From Bolinopsis microptera (lineage: Eukaryota > Ctenophora > Tentaculata > Lobata > Bolinopsidae), in the NCBI RefSeq assembly GCF_026151205.1, contig NC_087082.1, positions 19,676,494-19,740,493 of the forward strand: a DNA stretch of 64,000 nt, written 5' to 3'. Below, piece after piece: positions 43,652-57,061 of this stretch (position 1 is its first letter; each line of letters opens with the position of its first letter). Made by a program: the position numbers and the translations under genes. Below the pieces are notes generated by a model that was not told where the DNA came from, searched no databases, and worked only from the letters and a program-made list of their open reading frames with translations.

Positions 43652-46600
43652 TAGTTAGGACAATTAACATTAGACAGGATCCAACTGGGGGGAAAAAATT
43701 TGCGACAAGCTGATTTTTACAGGAATGTGTTGTCCATAGTGTCCGGAAACCACCCCAAAGAGTTTCCAATCTGGATCTGTTGAGCAAAAAAAGTTAAGCC
43801 AATTTTCTTCAGGGCGCGGGGGTTTTATTTTTGGGGGGGTAAAGGCCTGAGGACCGTTACTTGATAATCACGTAAACTATAGTAATAAAGGACCCCCGGA
43901 GCACATAGGGGTGCAAAATGACCGCAATAGTGACAGTTATGTGGGGGCGAATCAGTGTTTTAGGGTCGTCAGATCTTTACTTATGAAATAATTTCATTTT
44001 TATAGGCTAACCTCTCAAAAATTTACTAAAATTTTGAAATTTTACTAAATTTGGAAATTTGCGAAAATTGTTGTCGTGGGGAGGGTTATGGAAGCCAGTA
44101 CGGATATGGCTCAAAGAAAATGGTCTCTACGCACAGTCCATTAGGCCATTTGATAAATACAGCGAAAGTTTGTTATGATACCTCTTGCCTTGGAGACACG
44201 TCTTTTTATGCGCGTGGCTCATTTTCTGAAACTTACCCCCTGCCAATCCTCCCGTCAATTGGAAAGGTTTCATGAAATCGCTGCATAAGACCATGTAGAA
44301 GGCAAGATCACAAATTGAGTTCCTGCAGATAAACGATCAAACCCCCAGACAGCTATCTACAGTCTCTACAACACTTTTGAGTGCTGAAGACAGCCTCAAC
44401 CAAACCCGTTGGTAATCACCTTCGATTTACCACTTTGGATGAAGGCTAGTCGGATAGTTCTCGAGTAAAGAATGCCTGTTATTGTTAGGATGGGAGGGGG
44501 GGGGGCGCTTCACACCCTGGAAAAGGTTTGGGTGTATGTGTGCCGTGTGGGTTATATCATGGCTGACTACGGACTGGAGACTTATGTGATTTGTCTACCA
44601 TGGGGATGAACTCAACATAATGGTACGGTGGATCCTATTACAAAAGCACTGAGGGCCCACTTTTTAATAGATTGATGCTCTCTGCTGCTATTTATTTGAG
44701 ACCAAAAAGCAGAGGGAGGATCTTGAAGATTTGGCTAGATCCATTGCCAAGTGGTAGCAATGAAACTCGGTGTAACCACAAGGACCAGAGTCGTTACAAG
44801 AAGTTATCAGAGCGTCGTAATAAAAAATGAAGTTCGCTGATGTTATCGTCGACAGCTGCACAAAGATGCCCTTTAGACGTACTTATCATGGTTTCATTTG
44901 CTTCATAAAGTTTTTAAGAGCGAAACGGTTACATGACTTCGATCAACATCTGCAATGTGGCTAAGATGTTGGCCTATCTTTGCAGCAGCAGCAGCAGCAG
45001 GTTCGAGGTCCAGTACTCCAAAGCGCTACGGCTGATCTGAGAGATACCGTCTTGAGATTCAGTATGGGGCATAGTCAAACGATCAAGGTCGTAGGTCTGA
45101 CCAGTTCGATTTAATGAACACGAGTGGTCTGGTGTGTGGAACGACCTGTCGATCGAACAGCGACTAATGAAGGCTGCAAGTCATCAGGGGGTTTGTTTGG
45201 ATGGAGATGTGACTCATGAATTGCCCATAAGTTATGACTGCACCTCAATCAAATGGCGTTGGATAAACGAGAGTGTCGATGAAAGTATTGCAGACTTATC
45301 CAATAAAGAACAACAACAAAAGCCTCTAGTGCTAATACTCAGATCTTAGCAAATCTTCTGTACAGAAAATATTGCAGTGTTTTTACCAAGCGTTGTGTTG
45401 GTTTAAAGAACAGGATTTCGCCGAAATCTTGAAGACAAGACTAAAATGCATCGTACTCAACGGGACTCATATCACAGAAAAGGAAGGATAAGGTCACCAG
45501 AGATTGCATTTCGTTTGTACTGCCTCCAGAAAAGAGCTGGATGCAAAAGCTTTATCGATAAAGTTTCGAGTTAATTAAAGGCAAAAGTCGGATACTTGAC
45601 CTTCCTAAAGAGGCTGTGAGGGTGAACGAAAAGACAGTGTTATAGACTCATTGACAATTTTTAATCGGTTGTCTTCGCATCTGATACGAGAGTCTACATG
45701 GAGGAAAGCTTGCATATGAGCTCACAGCAATGGCACGATGAGTCTTTTTAACGATGATGAGAAAGGGCAAACATCGGCAGCCCTTGGACAATACCTCAAG
45801 AATGTTGTTGCTGTACTGTGACATTTAGCAACCATCCTCCCATTAATAATTGATGGTGGATGGCTACTCTATCAATTTACCTCGTTCACAGGCTTCTTTG
45901 AAACATACGGCGACATAGCTAATGAATACTTAGCTAGTTCCGAAATTGGAAACAGGGAAAGTGATTGTTGTGTTTGATGGCTATGCCCGTTCAACAAAAG
46001 ACATGAGCATCAGCGAAGAATCAAGGCATAGCTCTGATTATAGCTATTAAAATGTATACTGTGTGCACTGTTCCGATAAAAAATACTGGTCTGCAATCAA
46101 TGAACAAGCATGAGCTTATAAAGCTTCTGTCGAACGTTTTTACAGGATCATGGTATTGAAGTGCTTGTACTTACTGATGATGCTGATACCATGGACTAGC
46201 TAGTAAAGTTTAAATTGTCCTTCTACGAAGATGTTGAGGTAAAAGCAGAGGATACTGAGATACTTTGCCTCCTTATTCATCATTTTACTGAGAATCACAA
46301 TGAATAATTGGGATGCCACCATGAAACGGCTACACTTCGATCAGAAAATAGAAATGCTCCTTGTGCCAACATAAAATGCATATTAATGTTTGTTCACAGT
46401 TTCTCAGGATGTGACACGGTCAGCAGTATACATGGCTTTGGTAAGGTGAAGGATATTGAAAAAAGGCAAGTTTTTTTCATGGAGGAGGGTCATTTAAGCA
46501 TAATTCCTCTTGTTGAGAGTTCACACAAATGAAGTAATTGAAGCTGGCTCTCTCCTTGTTTCAACATATCTATGGAGATAAAAACACAATGGCACTCGAA

Positions 46601-47596
46601 ACTCTCAGATTTCTCAGCTACAGTGTAGAATGCTAGCAAAGAAAAAACTCAAACCCATCAAGGCTCCCACCGTTCTACATCCTCTGCAAAACTGAGCATA
46701 TATTAAGATCATACCTTCAGTACCATAACTGGGTGACATCGACCCTGCAAGTCTAATCCATACATTATGGATGGGAGATGAGTTCTGAGGATTAATACAC
46801 AGCCAATCCCGACTAAGCTTGCGATTTGCCCGGCAGGTGATGCTCAACCTCATTTGCTGCAATTGCTCGTGGAGGTTGGAAACCCTTGTAAGTACTTAAC
46901 TAGGTTGTCCTGCCGGAGTATGGCTTAAATGTCTACATGCACATGTGGCCAATGTCATGGATTAAGTTGCACTAATGCACCCGAAAGAAAGGACGATACA
47001 GGAGAAATCAAAAAACAACTCTGAGGAAATGGGAAAGCCAGAAGTGACCTTATAGTTCCAATCAAAGCACCATGCTAATAATTCAGGGACCTTTTTTTAC
47101 AGAATTTGATGTGATATGTATAGTATTTCCTATATAATATAAGGATCAATTGACATTGAAAGTAAAATTTTAGAATTTGAATACTGTACTAGTCAATGTT
47201 TTAATTGTTACAACATTTGCTAAATTTCCAAATTTAAGTAAAATTTCAAATATTTTTGTTAAATTTTGAGAGGTTAGCCTATAAAAATGAAATTATCTCA
47301 ATAATTAAAGATCTGACGACCTATAAAACCATGATTCGCCACATTATGTCACTATTTCGTCATTTTGCACCCCCTATGGTGCTACTGGGGGTCTTATTAC
47401 GATAGTTACGAGTTTTTCAAGTGCAGTCCTCAGGCTGACATACGCGCCCGCAGAAAATTGGCCTTGTAACTTTTTTTTTGCTAACAGATCCAGATTGGAA
47501 ACTTTGGGGTGTTCCTGGACACTATGGGAAAAACATATTCGTAAAATCAGCTTGTTCGCAAAATTTTTTCCAGACATTTTGCATTATTCCCTAACT
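43652..47596 (+). mobile_element. Academ-like DNA transposon, copy 2 (decayed)
   Basis: It begins TAGTTAGGACAATTAACATT, the type of end found at the right of copy 1, and finishes with the complement of the left-type end (TGCATTATTCCCTAACT). It is therefore a full-length copy in opposite orientation. Length 3945 bp is close to copy 1. TIR blocks with AAATTTGCGACAAGCTGATT recur at both ends. I find no convincing target duplication. Confidence 0.75.
44230..47034 (+). pseudogene. Academ-like transposase remains
   Basis: Fragments of the copy-1 protein occur in order on the plus strand but switch frame every few dozen bases: for example [10 protein letters not shown] near 45150, FDGYARS near 45975, and [19 protein letters not shown] near 46390-46445, then the Cys-rich tail near 46900. 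Most differences from copy 1 are single-base gains or losses. This is either old decay or poor consensus. Confidence 0.7.
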
Positions 47597-48454
47597 TGAC
47601 CAGTTTTTCCCATATAGGAGACCGTGCGAACTAAAAGGCTAGTCGTGGATGCGGATCGTCAAATAGGCTGCCCATCTACTATAAGGGGCGATCAGCAGCT
47701 TAAAATTAATGCAGAAGCGGAGGACAATGGAAATAAACCAACTAAGCAAAACCGTTAAAAAACAATAACCCCACGCCCCCGCCCCTATATTCCCTCCCTA
47801 TGATCAGCCCACGTCATGAGATCAGGAAATTTGTCCACATTTTTGTACGGTTATTTCGAAGCTATTGGTTAGGACATAATATCGTTTTGCACGTGTCTAA
47901 ATAGAATAAATTCGTTCGACTTCCGGCCGGGGAAAAGAATTTCGTTAATAAGCAACATACATTTTTTTGTCTCTAATCGTCAGGCAATTAGCGAACCTTA
48001 GGGACTTCGCGATTCATTATCACTGTAGTATAGAGTGTAGGACTAAACATTATCTGATTGTCAAGTGCAAACGGATAAGTTGATCTGATAAGTTGATAAG
48101 TCTGATTGTGTCATGGAACGGGCTTATATATAGTACACCTCAGGGTTCAGAATAATTAGCGGGCGGGCGCGGATAGATTGTTACTGTATTGATAATCCCG
48201 GCCTCCCGCTGGTTAGTTTTTTCCCGCTTAATAAATAACCCCAGCACAGCTTATTAATCCATTCCCGCTATTTGGGCTCAGTCTCAACAGATTTGTTTTG
48301 TTTTGATATTCCAACTAACGTTCATTTAAAATAAGGTCCGATAAGGTAGTCATTTTTGACCAGAGAACGGGTTTAACAAGTCACATGACAGTCGAGTGTT
48401 AGAGTTGATTATTATCATCATGGCCATAGAAGTAGAACACCCTGCTTTACAGCT
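47597..48454. other. Spacer with a pogo-like end fragment
   Basis: AATAAGGTCCGATAAGGTAG at 48333-48352 matches the end of the 2705-3592 element. The rest shows no gene. Confidence 0.45.
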
Positions 48455-49694
48455 CTGCCGTTTTCTCAGAAAAGGCAGAATAAGTCCATTTGCCAGTTTC
48501 GAGATAATTGCGACTTTTGCGTTTATGTTTTTTCTCTGCGTACTTTTTGCGGTGAGATCGAAAGTAAACACGTTGAGTTATCAATAATTAGTCAATTTAA
48601 TTTGTCAAAAAAATTAAAGCTTTGGAGCCGTCCATAAGCTTAGATATAAACCCTTTTTATGCCCAATAATCGAGCTTATTTTTCATACTGGCTGGCTTAC
48701 TGCCTTCTTCTGGAGAAAACTTGGACCTTACTTCCTTTTCTGAGAAATCTCTGTTCAATATTTTTCTGAGAGGAAGTAAGGTCCAACTTTTACTAATTTT
48801 TGAGGTTTGGATCTATGTATTTTGGATTATATTTTAAAATATAAACACTTAGGTAAATCTAAATTTCATATCATATTAATAAATAATTTTGATAATAGTT
48901 GCCCTTATTTATGCAAACTCGCCAATTTGAAAGCATTCAATGCAATCCCCCCAACCCTTCACCTCCCCCCCCCATCCCCCCCCCCCCCCCCCCCCCCCCC
49001 CCCCACCTCTCCCCCACCCGACCCCCCCCCCACCCCCCCCCACAATTTTGATGAAAATGGAACTTGATCTAAAAGATATACCTAAACTAAAAATTCTCGC
49101 GATTAGAACAGCTCAATAACTGCTCCAAAGTTTATGTTTTGCGACTAATAATACAACCGGCGTTTTTGAATCGGCCACCAAATTTTTTTTTGAGGCCTAA
49201 ATGGAAAATTTGATCACTTAAGCTAACAAGTTGAAATGTAATTTATACATCGATTTCTGAAAAATTTCAAGCTGAAAATATCAATCGGCAATTAAGTTAT
49301 GGGAAATGCTTTCTAAAATTCAGCTTTTAGCATGCTTTTATGGGAAGTAAGTCCAGCTACTTCTTTCCTTTATGATAAAATAAACAGATAATTTATCTCA
49401 GAAAAGGCAGTACGTTCCACGGAATTACTTCCTATTATCTCAGAAGTTTCAAGATTTCTCGGAAAAGGCAGTTAGTAAGTCCCGGACTTACGTCCTTCTT
49501 CAGAAAATAATTAGCCAAAAACAGAACATATGTTTCTCAACTTGGACTTACTTCCTTAGGAAAATTGCATGTTTAGCATGTTTCTATAAAAATTATGAGC
49601 TCATGTTGTAGAGAATTTTCTACTTAGAAAATTTGAATTACCAATATGTATATTTCGACAAATTGGACTTATGCCTTTACTGAGAAAACGGCAG
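48455..49694. mobile_element. Deletion derivative of the DDE transposon
   Basis: The first roughly 370 bp match the left end of 35154-38625 and the last roughly 370 bp match its right end, with CTGCCGTTTTCTCAGAAAAG at both ends. The transposase is replaced by about 500 bp of other sequence that includes a C-rich tract (48950-49042). It could be mobilised in trans. Target duplication is not clean (AGCT against AGTG). Confidence 0.75.
48950..49042. repeat. C-rich tract inside the deletion derivative
   Basis: Long C runs separated by A or T. Length is unreliable for the same reason as the poly-G tract. Confidence 0.85.
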
Positions 49695-50559
49695 AGTGCC
49701 CTAATGGAAAATTCTTTGCTGAACTCGCGATAGCTCATGAATAAAGAAATAATGCAGCAGCGATGCAATTGGATAAAAGTTTCGAGCGATAAATAGCAAG
49801 TTTTATAAAGTATGACGTTCAGCAAAATTTGTGGACGAAGAAAATTGAAATTAAAATAAAACACGATCAGTCCGGAAAAATGAAGCTGGCGGTGGGGATC
49901 GAATGATAAATTAGCTTAGTGACTGAATGTTTCATGTTAACATTACATAAAGACTGTATCTTAGCTGTTATAAATGGTTGTGGACAGCCTTAAACTTCTG
50001 CAATTTATGGAGGTTTTCGGGAATTTATGGAGTTATTGAATTTACGGAAGTTAAACCAGTAGAGGAATCTACGAATCTTTCTAGCGTTTAAGTAAACATC
50101 TACGGTTAAGGTGATGCTTCCCTTGCGATAACCTAGCCTGCGGAATTACTATGTTTTTAAAATAAACATATATCTCTGCAGCTATTTCTATCCTCAGGAT
50201 GCCAGATATGTGAAAAAAAAACACTTCGTTTATATTTGTCGTTTCGCTTTTCTTATTTGATTCATTCACGGCCTGTTTCATTCTCGGCAAACAAGTTACG
50301 TGGCCGCGTCAGCCTTGTCATTCCGCAAATCTTTATTCATATCTATATGTTAATGAACATAAAGCCTGGGTTCCTCAGGTAAGGCAAACATTTCGCGTTT
50401 ATATTAGTACAGAACGGTAATTTAAATGAGATCTTTCTCGAGGTCCCCAGGTAAAATTCTTGGGGAGATATAATTAAATTTTCAATCTTGATGTGGTATT
50501 GGTACCCTGATAATGATTTGTAAAGTTATTACTTACTAGCAGAAAAACTTGTATTCACT
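49695..50559. other. Unassigned stretch
   Basis: Mixed AT-rich sequence. Small frames only, and I see no gene or clear repeat. Confidence 0.4.
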
Positions 50560-51330
50560 GTGACCCTTTGTATACGTGGTGAACCCCTGTAGTAGAGTTT
50601 GACGATACTGGGGGAGCCCGCGCACTTCGTGCGCGGCGGTCAGACAAACGTAAGACAACAGAAAACCGTTGATTCTCTAAAAGCCTAAAGTGGTGTCATG
50701 ATGAAGTCAAGAGACGTTAAGAAATTAGACAGTCTTATTTAATTTGTGCTTTTGACCCACTTTGGGGTCCATTTTCGGGACCTAAATTATTTATCCTTGG
50801 CCCAATTTTTATTTCTTTATACTGACAAAAGCTTGTATCACGTGTGACCCCCACGTCGTTTCTCTATGTATGGTGTAGAGTTTCGACGATACAGGGAGAG
50901 CGCGCACTCGTGCGGCCGTGCGCGTGCGGGGGTCCTTACAACGTATGACAACGTCATACAACGTCTGACAACAAAAGGCCAAAAAAGCATTGGACCGCAA
51001 AAGAGTTTCAAAAGATATTCTTTTACGGTTTTTACGGAACTTCGTGTTAAAGTTGATGCGTGGTGTCAGTAAAACTAAAATGTACGGATTATATACATGC
51101 CAAACATATCTCGTCTGCTTTCGAATCACAGAGCTGGCAAGCACGACCGTTGCATTTACTAGCAGGAACCAGTCTAACCCTAAAAGTGGTGTCAAGACTA
51201 CGAGAGACTTAAAATAATTAAGACTATTTAATTCGCGTGTTTGACACCACTTGGGAGTCCAAATTTTGGGCACTAATATTAATTTATTCCTTGGCAATTT
51301 TTTATTTTTCATTGCTGATTTGAAAGGCCA
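50560..51330. repeat. Two diverged tandem units with CGCGC hairpin words
   Basis: The units at about 50580-50830 and 50870-51330 share GTAGAGTTT(G/C)GACGATAC, GCGCAC..CGTGCG, AAAGTGGTGTCA and TTTGACACCACTT/TTTGACCCACTT blocks. Frames of up to 167 codons across them are not supported by motifs. Confidence 0.6.
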
Positions 51331-53431
51331 TTAAAGCTTTAACCAGTCAAAAAAGGTTTCAGTTGATATATTTTTACGGTTTTTGCGGAAAGTTGCGTTA
51401 AAGTTGATGCCGTGGTTGTCAGTAAAATGGCACAGATATTTATATATTATTATCGTCTCGCTATATTTATTGTAGATTGTGGGTATACTTATGTTCCCCA
51501 TTTTATTAGACCCCTTTACTATATACCCCTTTACTATTATACCCCTTTTACTATTAAACCCCTTTGGTACACGTTACATGCCTATTTTGTTGCACGCCGA
51601 AGCGTGACACTCCGGCGGAGGCGTCGGGACGAAGGCCGCCGCCTCCGGCAGGAGTTTTCCAGGCATTAAGATCATCGGAAGTGTCCAGCAGATTTATTTT
51701 ATAGTTCAAAAACATTCTAATTTGATGTCAAAGATTGACAGGATATTAAAATAAGTTATGTTCAGATTTTAAGAAATTTGCATAAAATTACTCGCCAGAA
51801 CTGTTATACGAATTCGGTATAAAACCCAAATCGCCATATTCAGGTGCCTAAAAACCTGTTAAAATTGAGTTATGAGATCTGAAATTTTTCAGGGGGTCTA
51901 GACGTTGACCAATGACTGCAAAAAAAGTTTCTGGTTTCTGGAAGCATTGGAAACTGGGTTTTCTAGAACCCCCTGTTTTACGTCAGGATTGACGGGACAT
52001 ATACATCACTGTGATGGCAGGCTCGAACGTGGCAATTTTATTGTGGTATACTATGTACCACCTTTACTATCATCCCCCCTTTACTATCATACCCCTTTGG
52101 TACACTGTTACACGCCTCTTTCGTTGCACGCGAAGCGTGCACTCCGGGCGGAGGCGGCGGCCGAAGGCCGCCGCCTCCGGCAGGAGTCTGTTCAGGCATT
52201 TAAGACTATCGGAAGTCGTTCAGCAGATTTATTTTAGTTGAAAAACATTCTAATTTTAATGTCAAGATGCCAGATATAAAAAATAGTTATGTTGAGTTTT
52301 TAAGAAATTTGCATAAAATACTCGCCAGCACTGTTATACGAAATTCGGTTAAAAACCCAAAATCGCCATATTCAGGTGCCCTAAAAAACCATGTTAACAA
52401 GTTGAGTTAGAGATCTGATTTTTTTCAGGGCATCTAGACGTTGACCAAATCGACTGCAAAAAAAGTTCAGGTTTCAGGAGCATCGGGGAAATGGGTTGTC
52501 TTAAACCCCTGGTTTATACGACAGATTGTGGTGATACATATATATATACATTTTTTACCAAAAACCCGTTATCAATGGGTAGAGTGGACCGCTGCCTGTG
52601 TCTCTCTTTTCCAAACAAAGGAAAGATCTTAATTTGATTGACCGTTCTCAAATGCAAAAATGATACCGAGAATGAATCGGTCGCTCGCTATTCCCATTCA
52701 TTCACGGCTTACGAATTGTAATTAAGTTTCGATTGATTACATGACAATAGATGCAGTAAAAATCTCTTTGGGTTGCGTCGGGTCATACTAGTATTTCGGG
52801 GTAAGGGTTGGTAGTTATCACTTATTGCATAGCTGAAGTTTATTGATATCTTTTTTGCGAGTTAACAGCTGCCTTTGTATAGGAAATGGGTAGTTCTTCT
52901 TAATCTATTACAATTGTAAAATGAATGGGAAAGCGAGCGATCGATTCATTGCGGTATATTTGCAATTTGAGGGAACGGGTGCAATCAAAATTAATATCAT
53001 TTCCTTTTGTTTGGGAAAGAGAGACACTGGCAGCGGTCCACTCTACCCATGATTAGGGGTTTTTGGGTTAATAATATCATCTCTTTTTGATTATAATGTC
53101 GGGTACTTTATAAGTCGAAATATAAACTGATATCTCATTATTATAAGGAGGAAGATTCAACGATTTCGAAATTTTTCCTTTAAAAACATTTTTCTTGTGT
53201 TTAGGTAAGCATATCGGTCCAAAAAAAAACTGAGGTTATACCACTTAATACTCATTCAAGTTGACATTAAATTCATATATAATGTCATTAAACTGTCGTG
53301 GCAAAGCAGAATTTGTGGAAAATCACGAATGAGCAAAATTCTCACCTTTCGCACCGTGCAAATTGAGCGGACGTTGCATGCGAACCAATATTAAATCGCC
53401 CGTAAATTTTTGTTGTAATTGTTTTATATAT
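51331..53431. repeat. Fold-back repeat family, copy 2 (two partial left arms, core, right arm)
   Basis: 51500-51990 and 52055-52520 are tandem copies of the arm end in inverted orientation, each with CCCCTTTACTAT units, a CGAAGCGTG hairpin and a GGCCGAAGGCC palindrome. 52553-53065 is a core whose two halves pair (GGTAGAGTGGACCGCTGCC against GGCAGCGGTCCACTCTACC). 53065-53430 is the start of a right arm. Confidence 0.7.
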
Positions 53432-53880
53432 AGCGCTGATTCCGAATCACCCCCCATGCATAACATAAGGTTAAAATGCTTCCCTGACGAGATCAGAGAT
53501 ATTGATGGCAAAAACTGATTCGATCACGTGACATAACCGTATAAAAGAAAGTTAGTATAATATCTAGTTAGGGTTAGGGTTTCAGCATATGCTTTTGTTT
53601 TAACGGGTGATACTCGTAAGATATCTGTTCCAGGACCGTCGACGAGTCCAACTCGGCGCGCTTCCTGGTAGGTTGTAAACCTACAACTTTTGTTAAGGAT
53701 TGGGTTGGGGTTAGGGTTGGGATCAGATTAAAGGGTTAGGGTTTCAAATAGTCGTTCAGGACCAGTAGAGAAGGGGTTAAAAAAGATACGTGACAGTCGA
53801 GTGTATAGTGATTAATCATCATCCGTATTGATTGACGATGTCAACCCATCGAGATCGTTGCTCGACGATGCGAAGCAAGA
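53432..53880. repeat. Dispersed repeat with telomere-like words, copy 2 (inverted)
   Basis: Reverse complement of 38970-39345, with TTAGGGTTAGGG words and an extra insertion around 53604-53690 that also has a partner near 39360-39420 (GGTGATACTCGTAA). Confidence 0.7.
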
Positions 53881-54137
53881 ATGCAAGTTCGCGCGGTGCG
53901 TCTAAGCGGCGAAGTCCTCCAACATCCGTAAGGCACGATAACGTCGAGCTGTATGTGGGCCTCCTGTGCATTACAAGAGTGTACAAAGGACGAAAAATGG
54001 TTGACATACGTTGCATGCCACTTTTCGCGCGCAAAGCACGCGCCGCCGAAGGCTGTTTGTGATACGTAACATGTATCAAAAAATGGGTAATTTATTGCTT
54101 AAAATGCCGGTAACTCCTAAAATATTGAATATTTTAA
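53881..54137. other. Short spacer
   Basis: GC-richer start then AT-rich. Small frames on both strands, no motif. Confidence 0.4.
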
Positions 54138-54495
54138 TTTGACCAAAACCCATAATCATGGGTAGAGTGGAGCGCTGCCAGTGTCTCTCTTTCCCAAACA
54201 AAAGGCAATGATATCAATTTGAATGACCGTTATCAAATGCAAAATGATACCGAGAATGAAATCGGTCGCTCGCTTTTCCCACTCATTCATGGCTTATGAA
54301 TTGTAATAAGTTTCGATTTATAACATGTAATCTATTTCAATTGTAAATGAATGGGAAAAGCGAGCGACCGATTTCATTCTCGGTATCATTTTGCATTTGA
54401 TAACGGTCATTCAAATTGATATCATTGCCTTTTGTTTGGGAAAGAGAGACACTGGCAGCGCTCCACTCTACCCATGATTATGGGTTTTGGTCAAA
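54138..54495. repeat. Fold-back core hairpin, arms about 150 bp
   Basis: TTTGACCAAAACCCATAATC at the left end pairs with its complement at the right end, and the pairing continues to a loop of about 50 nt. It is the most compact core of the family; others have a loop of about 200 nt. Confidence 0.9.
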
Positions 54496-56765
54496 TATCA
54501 TCTCTTTTTGATTATAATGTCAGGGTACTTTACAAAGCCGAAATGTAAACTCATAACTTCATTAATATTAATAAGGAGGTGATTTCAACAATTTCGAAAA
54601 TTGTCCTTTAAAAACATTTCCTTGTGTTTAGGTAAGCATATCGGTCGATCACTGACTGAATATGCCACTTTATACTCATTCAAGTTGGCACTTGGCATTA
54701 AATTCATATATAATGACATTGAACTGTCGTGGCAAAGCAGAATTTGTTCAAAATCACGAATGAGCAAAATTTGAACCTTTCGCACGTGCAAACCTTGAGC
54801 GGAAGTTGCGTGCGCATCCAATATTGAATCACCGTAAATTTTTGCATCATGGTGTTTTATATATAGTTTGATAAGCATGAAAAGTTTCAAAGTATTTCAA
54901 GAAGAACTGTTATCACAACGGCACTCCAAAGTTGACGGAAATTGGTGAAAACAGCAATTTTCAGTGATTTTAGCAATTTTCTATCAATTTGGGCGTGGCC
55001 CCACGTGTGCAACTTTTCGATTTTAACTTTAAAACTAGCCTATGACACAATTTAGACCTTTAGGAAGCAAAACTGAGCTCCACAACCCAAGGGATGGTGT
55101 AACACCAGAGAATACTAGAACGTAAAATTAGCGTTTTTATAAAATTATTCTTTAAAAAAGCACTAACTTCAATAGCGAATATCTTTATGAAGGAGCAAGC
55201 TAGAAAAACTTTCCGGTAGATTTTCAGAATGCTTAAACGATTATCTAAGGTGAAAATGTCCTCAGATTTTGAATAAAATTACTCCTTAATGGCGTAAAAT
55301 CGATTTTAAAAATAATTACTTTGTGAAAAATCAAGTTTTTAAAATGGTTAACTTGATGACGTCATCAAGTGGTGATGATGACGTTGACTTACTTTTTAAC
55401 ATAATGTAAACTAAAGTCTAAACAATTATCTTCAAGACCTGTGGTCCGAAATGGCTGTATCTTTAAAGCTTCTGAATCTACGGACACCTAAATATAGCCT
55501 ATAATTGACTGGCAAAGCGTCTATCCCTGAATATATATGTATGTATATATCACGACAATCTGTCGTAAAACAGGGGTTCTAGAAAACCCATTTCCCGGTG
55601 CTCCTGAAACTTGAAACTTTTTTACAGTCGATTAGGTCAACGTCTAGACGCCCTGCAACGTTTCAGATCTCTAACTCAATCTTAACATGGTTTTTAAGGC
55701 ACCTGAATATGGCGATTTTGGGTTTATTACCGAATTTCGTATAACAGTGCTGGCGCGTATTTTATGCAAATTTCTTAAAAATCTCAACATAACTATTTTT
55801 TATTTATTCGTAAGAGACGGTTGCTGTCTGAAAACAAAATCTGATGAAAAATATTGTCACATTTTAGATATGTGAGAATTTTTATGTAATCAATCGAAAC
55901 TTATTACAATTCGTAAGCCGTGATGGTTCTTGCATATGACATTTGCTTTGTAGTCTGAGAAGTTCGACAAAGAGACGGTTGCTGTCTGAAAACAAAATCT
56001 GATGAAAAATATTGTCACATTTTAGATAAGGTGAGAATTTGCTCATTCGTGATTTCCAACAAATTCTGCTTTGCCACGACAGTTTAATGTCATTATATAT
56101 GAATTTAATGCCAACTTGAATGAGTATTAAGTGGCATATTCAGTCAGTGATCGACCGATATGCTTCCCTAAACACAAGGAAATGTTTTCAAAGGAAAAAT
56201 TTCGAAATCGTTGAAACTTCCTCCTTATTAATGAAGATATCAGTGTATATTTCAACTTTATAAAGTACCCTGATATTATAATCAAAAAGAGATGATATTT
56301 GACCAAAACCCATAATCATGGGTAGAGTGGACCGCTGCCAGTGTCTCTCTTTCCCAAACAAAAGGAAATGATATTAATTTGATTGACCGTGCTCAAATGC
56401 AAAATGATACCGAGAATGAAATCGGTCGCTCGCTTTTCCCATTCATTTACAATTGTAATAGATTAAGAAGAACTATCCAAAGGCAGCTGTACTCGGCAAT
56501 AAAGATTCAATAAACTTCAGCTTATTCAATAAGTAATACTAATAACTACCACCCTTACCCCGAAATACTAGGTATCGACCCGAACGCAACCCAAAGAGAT
56601 TTTTACAGCATCTGATTGATGTAATCAATCGAAACTTATTACAATTCGTAAGCCGTGATGGTTCTTGCATATGACATTTGCTTTGTAGTCTGAGAAGTTC
56701 GACAAAGAGACGGTTGCTGTCTGAAAACAAAATCTGATGAAAAATATTGTCACATTTTAGATATG
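54496..56765. repeat. Fold-back repeat family, right arm and an inverted left arm
   Basis: 54496-55800 matches 41460-42860. 56030-56455 is an inverted arm plus half core. The unit GAGACGGTTGCTGTCTGAAA, then ACAAAATCTGATG, occurs three times (about 55815, 55971, 56707), the last two with a shared GTAAGCCGTGATGG leader. Confidence 0.7.
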
Positions 56766-57061
56766 TATCAAATATATTTTTGTTCGACTAGGCCCAACCA
56801 CATGAAAGAATGTTGTGAAAACGCAGTTCGTGCCGAATATCAATAACAATGTTTTGATTGACAATTTATAAATATTTATAAACATTTTGCAATCTCTTTT
56901 AATATTTTCGGATACACATTTTTATTCCTTGAGCTGGTGCAGTAAAGACGTTTTGAAATACACATATTATAAAGATATAACATAATATTAAATATTCGTT
57001 CATGGGGCCTGTATACTAGTTACTTTCACAAAGACAGTTACAATAATACAATATAAAACAT
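56766..57061. other. AT-rich spacer
   Basis: No repeat or gene signal seen. Confidence 0.5.

Noticed and set aside
50809-51312. 167-residue minus frame
   Set aside because: Spans two diverged tandem repeat units and shows no motif or conserved composition.
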